DNA from: an uncultured bacterium
GTDB taxonomy: Bacteria; Methylomirabilota; Methylomirabilia; Rokubacteriales; CSP1-6
Direction: 5' to 3'
Length of the DNA: 9,311 bases
NCBI GenBank assembly: GCA_946479205.1
Contig: CAMLFJ010000087.1
Coordinates: 1-9,311, forward strand
Shown piece by piece: positions 1-6,632 of this stretch (position 1 is the first letter of the stretch; each line of letters opens with the position of its first letter). The notes below the pieces were generated by a model that worked only from the letters and a program-made list of their open reading frames with translations, made no database searches and was not told the DNA's origin. A program made the translations under genes and the position numbers.

Positions 1-593
1 TCGGCCAGTGCCGCGAAGATCGTGTCCAGGGTGCTCCGGGTCTGGCGGTACATGTCACCGGGCCCGTCGATCCCACCCCGCGCGTTGAGGGCGGTGCTGC
101 CGGAGATGAAGACGCGGTCGCCCACCCGGAGCGCCCGAGAATATGCGTACTGGTCCTCGATGGACCGTCCCGAGGCGACGCGCCGGGCGCTCTTGCCCGC
201 CCCGTCGACGGCCTCGAGCTCGATCTCGATGAGCTGTTCCGGGCGCGCGAGCCCACGGACCTCGACCAAGGTTGAGGCCGGCCGCACGTCACGGAAGCGT
301 CTGGCGATGGCGCGCGCCGCATGGTCCGCGACCTTCACGTCGGTGACGTAGATCCGGGAACGCACCACGTCATCGAGCCGGCCGCCCGCCTTGCCGATGC
401 TCCATTCGGCGATGGCCATGATCGCCTCGACCTGCTTCGTGACGTCGCCGACACCGCGCACGTCGCCTTTCCGGTCGATCGCGGTCGTGCCGGCTTGCAG
501 CACCGTGTCGCCGACACGGACCGCGCGCGAGTAGTGCGCCGTCTCTTCGAGGGTCCGGCCGGAGGAGACATTGATGCGGCGAGGCGTAGTCAT
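1..593 (-). CDS. Tandem-domain Rid (YjgF/YER057c/UK114) family protein, C-terminus cut by window edge
   Basis: Rid proteins are small barrel-forming enzymes or ligand binders. The RidA type hydrolyses reactive enamines and imines in the cytoplasm. The reading frame starts at ATG 593-591 behind a strong AGGAGG and stays open to base 1, giving 197 residues. Residues 12-130 form one Rid domain (YSRAVRVGD at 21-29, RPASTLVEV at 104-112, IEIELEAV at 122-129). Residues 142-197 begin a second copy: SGRSIE and YSRALRVGD repeat the first domain closely, so this is an internal duplication. In E. coli RidA the catalytic Arg105 lies in PARSCVEV; here the aligned residue is Ser107 (PASTLVEV). The first domain is therefore unlikely to be a classical imine deaminase and resembles the Arg-lacking Rid subfamilies. 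The matching part of the second domain is outside the window. The gene follows the UbiD-family gene by 56 bases in the same direction and may be the last gene of that operon. Family is certain; the reaction is unknown. Confidence 0.9.
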   Translation of the reverse strand, partial: MTTPRRINVSSGRTLEETAHYSRAVRVGDTVLQAGTTAIDRKGDVRGVGDVTKQVEAIMAIAEWSIGKAGGRLDDVVRSRIYVTDVKVADHAARAIARRFRDVRPASTLVEVRGLARPEQLIEIELEAVDGAGKSARRVASGRSIEDQYAYSRALRVGDRVFISGSTALNARGGIDGPGDMYRQTRSTLDTIFAALA

Positions 594-599
594 GAGGAA

Positions 600-605
600 C
601 CTCCT
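600..605 (-). promoter_or_regulatory. Shine-Dalgarno site of the tandem Rid gene, inside an inverted repeat
   Basis: A perfect AGGAGG lies 6 bases before the ATG at 593 and fixes that start. It sits in a 13-base inverted repeat at 599-611 (minus strand ACCTCC-A-GGAGGT). In RNA this could fold as a 5-bp stem with a 3-base loop, covering most of the ribosome-binding site. Confidence 0.8.
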
Positions 606-649
606 GGAGGTGTGGAATCAAACAAGCTCGTGGCGGAGGCGGCCGCGGG

Positions 650-2020
650 TCAGCCTCCGAGGCGATCGATCAGAGCGCGCGCCCACGCCATCTTCGCGGG
701 ATCCATCACCAGCTTGTCCGCGAAGGGCTCGCCGAACGGGCGGGTGGCGTCGATGCCGAGCTTGGCGGTGACTCCCTGCTCGTCCGCGCTCGGGTCGAGC
801 AGGGCGCCGAGGCTCCCGCCGATGGTGACGAGGTCGCGGTCGGCCTGCATCCGGGTGGCCACCGCCCACATCACGTCGGACTCGTCGAACACGTCGATGT
901 CGTCGTCCACCACGATCACGAGCTTGAGGTAGTGATCCACTCCGAGCACGATCGGGATCACGTGCTTGGCCTCGCCCGGGCGCCCCTGCTTGATGGCGAC
1001 GTAGGCGGTGAAGGACGACGTGCCGGAGAGCGGCACGTGGACGCCGGTCACATTGGGGATCCCCCGCTGGAGCGCGTTCCAGATCTCCGCCTCGCGCACA
1101 AGTGCGAGGGTGGTGATGTGGTCGCCCGCGCGGCCCGAGCCGATCGACTGGAACCAGGGGTTCCTGCGCATCGCGATCGCCTTGGCCTGGAAGACGTGCT
1201 CGGTGGATCGGCGTGAGAAGTAGCCGGTGAACTCGCCGAAGGGCCCCTCGGGCTCACGCACGCCGGGCAGGATCTCACCCTCGATGACGATCTCGGCCGC
1301 CGCGGGGACGGTGAGGTCGATCGAGGTGCACGGCGCGACCTCCAGGGGCTCGCCGAAGAGCCCGCCGACCACCTCGAACTTGCCGACCTCGGCGGGAGGG
1401 TAGGCGAGCGAGCCCATCGAGACGAGCGGGTGGAGGCCGAGCGCGATCGCGCACGGCAGGGCCTGGCCGCGCGCCTCGGCGCGACGCTGGTACTCGAACA
1501 TGCGCCGGCGCGAGTGGAGGCTTACCCCCATGCGGTCGCGGCCCTTCACCTGGAAGCGGTGGTACCCTTCCGTCTCCACGCCGGTCTCGGGATCGCGCGC
1601 GACCAGCATGCCGGCGGTCAGGTAGCGGCCGGCGTCCCCGGGGAAGTAGGTCGGGATCGGCAGCCGGCCCAGGTCGAGGTCCGCGCCGGTGAGCACCCGC
1701 TCGTGGAACGGGGCGCGCGCCAGGACGGCGGGCTTGATCGTGTCCTTGATGCGCCGCGCGTACTCCTGCGCCAGGCGCGGCTCGGGCACCCCGAGCGCCC
1801 ACGCGAGCGCCTTCCGGCTGGCCACCACGTTCGCGATGATCGGCATGTCGGCGCCCGCCACCTTCTCGAAGAGCAGGATGGGCCAGCGCCGGCGCCGCTC
1901 GTACTCGAGCACGAGCGCCATGATGTCGTGGTCGGTCGTCACCGGCTCGGTCACGTGCACGACCTCGGCCGGGAAGGCGCGCTCGTAGGCGGTCACGAAG
2001 TCCCGGATGCCCTGTCCCAT
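650..2020 (-). CDS. UbiD-family prenylated-FMN-dependent (de)carboxylase
   Basis: The 456-residue product matches the UbiD/Fdc1 family, whose members add or remove a carboxyl group on aromatic or alpha,beta-unsaturated acids using prenylated FMN and a divalent metal with K+. Visible family features are the N-terminal stretch WPILLFEKVAGADMPIIANV (46-65), Arg155 in GYHRFQ, and PEGPFGEFTGYFS (257-269). Glu258 and Glu263 have the spacing of Fdc1 Glu277 and Glu282; with Arg155 they supply the Glu-Arg-Glu set expected for catalysis. The C-terminal KLVIVVDDDIDVFDESDV (366-383) is another hallmark. Length is slightly below E. coli UbiD (497). The start is ATG 2020-2018, with GGAGG at 2032-2028. Its A is shared with the permease stop codon (TGATG), which implies translational coupling. 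No ubiX-like prenyltransferase is in the window, so the cofactor must come from elsewhere. Context points to catabolism of an imported acid rather than ubiquinone synthesis. The substrate is unknown. Confidence 0.95.
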   Translation of the reverse strand: MGQGIRDFVTAYERAFPAEVVHVTEPVTTDHDIMALVLEYERRRRWPILLFEKVAGADMPIIANVVASRKALAWALGVPEPRLAQEYARRIKDTIKPAVLARAPFHERVLTGADLDLGRLPIPTYFPGDAGRYLTAGMLVARDPETGVETEGYHRFQVKGRDRMGVSLHSRRRMFEYQRRAEARGQALPCAIALGLHPLVSMGSLAYPPAEVGKFEVVGGLFGEPLEVAPCTSIDLTVPAAAEIVIEGEILPGVREPEGPFGEFTGYFSRRSTEHVFQAKAIAMRRNPWFQSIGSGRAGDHITTLALVREAEIWNALQRGIPNVTGVHVPLSGTSSFTAYVAIKQGRPGEAKHVIPIVLGVDHYLKLVIVVDDDIDVFDESDVMWAVATRMQADRDLVTIGGSLGALLDPSADEQGVTAKLGIDATRPFGEPFADKLVMDPAKMAWARALIDRLGG

Positions 2021-3906
2021 CACGCTCCCTCCGTGGCGCCGGCCGGCCGCGCGGCGCGCTGTGAGACCATCACTGCCGCGAAGCAGAGCAGCCCGGCCGC
2101 GTCGGTCCAGGCGCCGGGGAAGATCAGCAGCAGGGCGCCCCCGAGCAGCAGCGCGCGCTCCCACAGGCGGGTCGGCGCGCGGAAGTACCCGATGAGGCCC
2201 GCCCCCAGCATGAGGATGCCGAGGGTCGCGGTCAGGGTACGCCAGACGATGTGGGGCACCGACGCGTCGATCAGCAGCAGCGCCGGGTCGTAGGCGAACG
2301 AGAACGGGATGATGAAGCCGGAGAGGGCCAGCATCATGCCCAGCCACTGGGTGCGCCACACGTCCGCGCCCGCGATCGACGAGGTCGCGTAGGTCGAGAT
2401 CGCGGTGGGCGGGGTGAGATCGGCGAGGATCCCGAAGTAGAACACGAACATGTGGGCGACCAGCTTGGGGACGCCCAGCTCGACCAGCGCGGGCGCGGCC
2501 ATGATCGAGGTGATGATGTAGGTCGCGGAGGTGGGCAGCCCGGTGCCGAGCACGAGGGCCGCGATCATCGTGAGGATCAGCGTCATGAGCAGGCTGCCCC
2601 CGGCCAGACCCACGATCCCGGTGGCGAGCTTGAGACCGAGCCCGGTGGTGCTCACCACGCCGACCACGATGCCCACCGTCGCGCAGGCCAGCGCCACCGG
2701 CATCGCGGCCTGCGCGCTGTCGGCGAGGATCGCCAGGATCCGGGTCAGCCCGATCCGGGTGTCGCGCCGCACCCACGACAGCACGAACGCCGCGACCAGC
2801 CCCCAGAAGCCCGCGAAGAGCGGGGAGCGACCGTCGACCAGGAAGTACACGAGCACCGCCGGCCCGCCCAGCAGGTGCAGGTCGCGCCGAAGGACGGCGC
2901 CCAGCCGCGGCAGCGCGCTGCGCTCGAGCACCGGCAGCCCCCGCCGCGCGGCCTCGAAGTGGACCATCACCCCGACCGCCACGAAATAGAGGACGCCGGG
3001 AATGGCCGCGGCCACCGCGATCGAGGCGTACGGCACCTGCAGCGTCTCCGCCATGATGAAGGCGGCGGCGCCCATGACGGGCGGGATGAGCTGGCCGCCC
3101 ATCGACGCGCACGCCTCCACCCCGGCCGCGAACTCGGGCCGGTAGCCGGCGCGTTTCATCAGCGGAATGGTGAAGGCGCCGGTGGTGACCGCGTTGGCGA
3201 TCGCGCTGCCGTTGACCGTCCCGAAGAGCCCGCTCGCGATCACCGCCACCTTTCCCGCGCCGCCCCGGCTGCCGCCCGCCACCGCGAGGGCGCCGTCGGT
3301 GAAGAAGCGCAGCAGGCCCCCGTGGGACATCACGCTGCCGAAGACGACGAACAGGAAGATGAACGTGGCCGAGACCAGGGTGGGGATCCCGAAGATCGCC
3401 TGCGTCGTCAGCAGCTGCTGGTCCACCAGCTTGAGGAAGGTCTCGCCGCCGTGGCCGATGAAGCCGGGCAGCCACGGGCCCGCGAAGGAGTAGGCCACGA
3501 AGCCGAGGGCCAGGATGACCAGGGCGGGGCCGATGTGGCGCCGCGCCGCCTCCAGCAGCAGCGCGGTGAAGAGCACGCCGACCACGACGTCCAGGCGGTC
3601 GGGATCGTCCACCATGGCCATCCGGGACGCCAACCGGTCGTTGTGCCACACGAAGTGCGCGGCGCAGAGCAGGGCCAGCAGCGCCAGCGCGCTGTCGAGC
3701 CAGCGCCGGGGCGGCCGCGCGGCCAGCCGGGCCGCGGTCTCGGGCGAGTCCGGGGTCGGCTCGGTCAAGAATCCGAGCGCGATCGCGAAGGCCACGTGCA
3801 CCGGCAGCTGGATCAGCAGGTCGTAGAGTCCGGCGTAGGCGGTATAGAGCTGGAAGGCGGACCAGGCGATCGCCAGCCAGACGCGCGGTGAGCGCAGATC
3901 AGGCAT
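2020..3906 (-). CDS. TRAP transporter fused permease (DctQ-DctM, 4TM/12TM type)
   Basis: The 628-residue membrane protein matches fused TRAP permeases, which use ion gradients to import organic acids delivered by a periplasmic TAXI-type binding protein. Residues 1-170 carry about four hydrophobic segments (near 10-30, 33-47, 70-86, 106-141) corresponding to the small DctQ-like part. The remainder is the large DctM-like part with many membrane spans. Conserved loops are GLFGTVNGSAIANAVTTGAF (226-245), EACASMGGQLIPPVMGAAAF (264-283), LGTGLPTSATYI (453-464) and FGILADLTPPTA (491-502). All are typical of the TAXI-associated fused permeases. The ATG at 3906-3904 overlaps the amidohydrolase stop by 8 bases and has no convincing Shine-Dalgarno, so translation is probably coupled to that gene. 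Its partner binding protein is two genes upstream, separated by the amidohydrolase. The hydrophobic C-terminal tail (from about 585) is common in this type. Substrate is not predictable. Confidence 0.95.
   Translation of the reverse strand: MPDLRSPRVWLAIAWSAFQLYTAYAGLYDLLIQLPVHVAFAIALGFLTEPTPDSPETAARLAARPPRRWLDSALALLALLCAAHFVWHNDRLASRMAMVDDPDRLDVVVGVLFTALLLEAARRHIGPALVILALGFVAYSFAGPWLPGFIGHGGETFLKLVDQQLLTTQAIFGIPTLVSATFIFLFVVFGSVMSHGGLLRFFTDGALAVAGGSRGGAGKVAVIASGLFGTVNGSAIANAVTTGAFTIPLMKRAGYRPEFAAGVEACASMGGQLIPPVMGAAAFIMAETLQVPYASIAVAAAIPGVLYFVAVGVMVHFEAARRGLPVLERSALPRLGAVLRRDLHLLGGPAVLVYFLVDGRSPLFAGFWGLVAAFVLSWVRRDTRIGLTRILAILADSAQAAMPVALACATVGIVVGVVSTTGLGLKLATGIVGLAGGSLLMTLILTMIAALVLGTGLPTSATYIITSIMAAPALVELGVPKLVAHMFVFYFGILADLTPPTAISTYATSSIAGADVWRTQWLGMMLALSGFIIPFSFAYDPALLLIDASVPHIVWRTLTATLGILMLGAGLIGYFRAPTRLWERALLLGGALLLIFPGAWTDAAGLLCFAAVMVSQRAARPAGATEGA
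2028..2032 (-). promoter_or_regulatory. Shine-Dalgarno site of the UbiD-family gene
   Basis: GGAGG lies 7 bases before the ATG at 2020, inside the last codons of the permease gene. It supports ATG 2020 over the neighbouring in-frame GTG at 2023. Confidence 0.65.
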
Positions 3907-5566
3907 CGTGGACGATCTCGCCCCCGACCAGGGTCAGCCGCGCGGTCTGGCCCACCAGCGCTTCGAGCGGGGCGGTCAGCGGGTCGTGCTCGAGCACCGC
4001 GAGATCCGCCGCCCAGCCCGGAGCCAGCCGGCCGCGCTCGCGCTCCGCGAAGGTCACCCACGCGCCGCCCTGCGTGAGGGCGGCGAGCGCCTGGGTGCGC
4101 GTCAGCCGCTCACGCTCGCCCACGACCGCGCCGGTCCGCATGTCGCGGCGGGCCACCACGGCCGCGAAGGCGACCCACGGGTCGGCCGGCTTGTTGTCGG
4201 TGGCGATCCCGAAGGGGATGCGGTGGCGGGCCAGGCTCCGGTGGGGCAGGAGCTGCTCGGCGGCGCCGCCGAGCCTGGCCACCTCGTCGCCGGCCGAGCG
4301 GTAGAGATACGAGATGGGGTTGGTCGTGGCGACGACGCCGAGGCGTCGGATGCGCGCGAGCTGCCCGGGCGTGGCCGCGTTCAGATGGACGAGGACCCAG
4401 CGCAGGTCGCGGATGGGATGGCGCCGGGCCACCGCCTCCCACGCGTCGAGCACCTCCGGCAGGCAGCGTGTCACCAGTGTGTTGACGCGGAGCCCGTGGC
4501 GCGCGGCCAGCTCGGCCTGCTCGAGATACGCGGCGGCGCCGTTGGCGCTCTCCACGAAGCCGGCCCAGCCGGTGTAGGGCTGGGCCTCGTGCAGGATGCG
4601 GGCGACGCCCGCGTCGCCGCCGTAGTGCAGGCAGACGCCGCTCACCCGGAGGCGGTCGTCGCCGAGGCCACGCCCGCCGGCCCACGCGGCGAGCTCCGGG
4701 ATCGCGCGGCCGGCCTCCGCCGCGTCCCACGTCGGGCTGACCGCCAGCGCGCAGCGGAGCCGCAGCTCCCCCCGCGCGTGGCTCTGCCGGTAGGCGGCCA
4801 GCACCTCGGGCGCGATGCCGTGGCCCTCGTAGACCGCGGTGACCCCGCGGGCCGCGTAGTGGCGCTGCGAGACGCGGAGCGCGCGCAGGCGGTCGGCGGC
4901 CGTGAAGCGCGGCGCCTCGCGCATCAGGGTGAACTCGAGCGTCTGGATCAGGTTGTGCTCGACGAAGAGGCCGGTGGGCTCGCCGCCCGCGTCCTTTGCG
5001 ATCTCCACGCCCGGCGGCGGCACCGTGTCGCGGGTGACGCCGGCCCGCGCGAGCGCCCGGCTGTTCGCGACCGAGTGGACCGGCGGCCGGTTCCAGTACC
5101 CCCAGATGCCCCGGATGTAGACGGGATGGTCGGGCGCGGCGGCGTCCAGCTCCGCGCGCGTCGGCCAGCGCTTCTCGGCGAGGCCACCCGGCGCGTCCTG
5201 GTAGAACGGCGGCGTGCCGATCGGCATGGTGACGATCCACTCGCCGGCCTTGCGCCGGGCGGCGAGCCCGCGGACCAGGCGCTGGATGTCGGCGATCGAG
5301 CGGCAGCGCGCGAGCGAGGGGTAGATGAGCTTGAGCCCCTCGCGGTCGAGGTGGGCGTGGGCGTCCACGAGCCCGGGGATCACGGTCGCTCCCCGCAGGT
5401 CGATCACCCGCGCGGAGCGGTCTCGCCGGCGCTCGACCTCGCCGCGCCCGCCCGTCGCGGTGATGCGCCCGCCGGCGACCGCGAGCGCGGAGACGACGGG
5501 GCGCCGCGAGTCGAAGGTCAGGATGCGGCCGTTGACGAGGACGAGACGGTCGGCTATTTCATCCAC
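3899..5566 (-). CDS. Amidohydrolase-3 family metal-dependent hydrolase (YtcJ/NfdA-like)
   Basis: The 555-residue protein belongs to the amidohydrolase superfamily, which hydrolyses amides, formamides, cyclic amides or related C-N bonds at a metal centre in a TIM barrel. The N-terminal strand LVLVNGRILTFD (8-19) and IDLRGATVIPGLVDAHAHLD (55-74) are textbook; His70 and His72 form the HxH metal site. RWVLVHLN places a further His at 394, IATDNKP the barrel-end Asp at 457, and the tail LAPGWAADLAVLEHDPL (514-530) is the usual closing segment. Two expected ligand positions look changed: the strand that normally reads GVKLF reads GVCLH (Cys312), and the strand that normally reads VHAIGDRA reads VNTLVTRC (Asn362). 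The start is GTG 5566, chosen because it puts the first strand at the usual distance. It overlaps the TAXI gene end by 13 bases and lacks a properly spaced ribosome-binding site. The protein has no signal peptide, so it is probably cytoplasmic and acts on the imported substrate. The exact reaction is unknown. Confidence 0.9.
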   Translation of the reverse strand: MDEIADRLVLVNGRILTFDSRRPVVSALAVAGGRITATGGRGEVERRRDRSARVIDLRGATVIPGLVDAHAHLDREGLKLIYPSLARCRSIADIQRLVRGLAARRKAGEWIVTMPIGTPPFYQDAPGGLAEKRWPTRAELDAAAPDHPVYIRGIWGYWNRPPVHSVANSRALARAGVTRDTVPPPGVEIAKDAGGEPTGLFVEHNLIQTLEFTLMREAPRFTAADRLRALRVSQRHYAARGVTAVYEGHGIAPEVLAAYRQSHARGELRLRCALAVSPTWDAAEAGRAIPELAAWAGGRGLGDDRLRVSGVCLHYGGDAGVARILHEAQPYTGWAGFVESANGAAAYLEQAELAARHGLRVNTLVTRCLPEVLDAWEAVARRHPIRDLRWVLVHLNAATPGQLARIRRLGVVATTNPISYLYRSAGDEVARLGGAAEQLLPHRSLARHRIPFGIATDNKPADPWVAFAAVVARRDMRTGAVVGERERLTRTQALAALTQGGAWVTFAERERGRLAPGWAADLAVLEHDPLTAPLEALVGQTARLTLVGGEIVHDA

Positions 5567-6537
5567 CCCTTCTCGCGGTACGCCCGCTCGGCGCCCGGAT
5601 GCAGGGGGATGCCGACCTTGTCGGGCTGCCAGGCGGTCCGCGGCTCGAACTCGGCCAGCCCCGCGTGGCCGCGCACGAGCGCGTCCTTGCTCTCCACGAC
5701 CGTCTTGGTCACCGCGTAGGCGATCGGCTCCGGCAGGTCCCGGTTGGTGATCAGCACCGTCGGGAAGCCCACCGTGCTCACCGGCTTCGCCTGGCCCTTG
5801 AAGGTCTCGGGCGGCATGGTGGCCGCGACGTAGCCGAGGGGGAGCAGCGCCTTGGCGGTGTCCGCGTCGAGGCCGATGAACTCCACGTCCACCGAGGAGA
5901 CGATCTCGCTCACCGACGGGTGCTTGGGGGTCACGACCGCGAAGAGGATGTCGGCGCGGCCGTCCTTGAAGGCGTCGATGATGACGTTGTAGCCGACGTG
6001 CTGGGTGGAGCCGCCGAGGGCCTTGATCTCGTTGTAGCCGAGGCCGGCCGCCCGCAGGAGCTGGCGCCCCGCGAACTCCCCGAGCGCGCCGACCGGCTGG
6101 GTGTAAACGCGAACCGGCAGCTTCTTGTCGCGGATCTCGCGCACCGAGGTGATCCCGAGCTTCTTCGTGGCCATCGCAACGAGGTAGTAGGTGTCGAGGC
6201 CGCCCACGAGGGCGCGGATGTTGTCGAGCTTCTCGGTGTAGGCTTCCTTGCCCTCGAAGGCCCAGCGGTTGGTCACCGTGAAGGACAGGCCGAGCGGGGT
6301 CTCGTTCTTGGCCACCAGCCGCGGGTTGCCCACGCCGCCGGCGCGCGGCTTGACGTCGATGTTCGAGCCCGGGGGCAGGGTCTTGCGCAGCAGCTCGGCC
6401 ATGGTCGCGCCGTAGACGTACCACGCGCTGCCGGTATCGAGCGTGGCGAAGGCGAGATTGACCGGCGCGGGTGCCTGGGCCGCCGCCCCCGGCACCCCGA
6501 CCGCCACCACGAGCAGGACCGCGAGCAGCACTCTCAT
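5554..6537 (-). CDS. TAXI-family TRAP transporter solute-binding protein
   Basis: The 327-residue product is a periplasmic receptor that captures a substrate and hands it to the fused TRAP permease. Residues 1-20 form a Sec signal peptide (MRVL, a hydrophobic core, then GAAA before Gln21); there is no lipobox Cys. The mature part opens with VNLAFATLDTGSAWYVYGA (26-44), equivalent to the glycine-rich N-terminal strand and helix of TAXI proteins. It continues with AGGVGNPRLV (66-75), the first-lobe strands around GGLDTYYLVA (112-121), and GYNVIIDAFKDGRADILF (182-199), matching the usual segment where the protein surveys a ligand between lobes. It ends with the typical IPLHPGAERAYREKGW (310-325). 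ATG 6537-6535 is preceded by AAGGAG five bases away. It is the first gene after the 95-base gap with a promoter-like sequence and is followed by the amidohydrolase with a 13-base overlap. TAXI ligands known elsewhere include glutamate-like and other organic acids; the ligand here is unknown. Confidence 0.95.
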   Translation of the reverse strand: MRVLLAVLLVVAVGVPGAAAQAPAPVNLAFATLDTGSAWYVYGATMAELLRKTLPPGSNIDVKPRAGGVGNPRLVAKNETPLGLSFTVTNRWAFEGKEAYTEKLDNIRALVGGLDTYYLVAMATKKLGITSVREIRDKKLPVRVYTQPVGALGEFAGRQLLRAAGLGYNEIKALGGSTQHVGYNVIIDAFKDGRADILFAVVTPKHPSVSEIVSSVDVEFIGLDADTAKALLPLGYVAATMPPETFKGQAKPVSTVGFPTVLITNRDLPEPIAYAVTKTVVESKDALVRGHAGLAEFEPRTAWQPDKVGIPLHPGAERAYREKGWMK

Positions 6538-6542
6538 TCGCT

Positions 6543-6548
6543 CTCCTT
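6543..6548 (-). promoter_or_regulatory. Shine-Dalgarno site of the TAXI binding-protein gene
   Basis: AAGGAG (within AAAGGAGA) lies 5 bases before ATG 6537 and settles this start, against longer in-frame extensions upstream that would bury the signal peptide. Confidence 0.8.
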
Positions 6549-6585
6549 TGTTGGATGGTCCGCTCACGGCAGCGCCACCGCGGGG

Positions 6586-6614
6586 ATCTTGCCAGATCGG
6601 CCGGATCGGGTCAA
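6586..6614 (-). promoter_or_regulatory. Candidate sigma70-type promoter for the TAXI-amidohydrolase-TRAP-UbiD operon
   Basis: On the minus strand, TTGACC (6614-6609, five of six consensus bases) is separated by exactly 17 bases from CAAGAT (6591-6586, a weak -10 with three of six matches). The spacer contains an imperfect inverted repeat, GATCCGGCCGATC (6607-6595), which could be an operator. The site is in the largest gap of the window, between the cyclase stop and the TAXI start, leaving a leader of roughly 40 bases. The weak -10 keeps this tentative. Confidence 0.4.
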
Positions 6615-6632
6615 ACCGATGGCCGCGGAAGA

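Noticed and set aside
2021..3649. Upstream in-frame extension of the UbiD gene
   Set aside because: The frame stays open through the permease gene but yields Arg/Gly/Pro-rich nonsense before ATG 2020. The TGATG junction and GGAGG favour ATG 2020.
2251..3891. Long plus-strand open frame opposite the TRAP permease
   Set aside because: Its translation is a run of Arg, Gly, Asp, Glu, His and Gln with no recognisable fold. Long antisense frames are expected in high-GC DNA opposite real genes, and the minus strand here encodes a clear TRAP permease.
3908..5719. Long plus-strand open frame opposite the amidohydrolase
   Set aside because: Low-complexity Arg/Gly/Asp-rich translation with no motifs; the opposite strand carries HxH and other amidohydrolase motifs throughout.
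6586..6632. Possible rho-independent terminator after the cyclase gene
   Set aside because: There is a short ATCGG/CCGAT stem and a pair of CCGCGG sites, but no U-rich run follows and the longest continuous stem is only five pairs.
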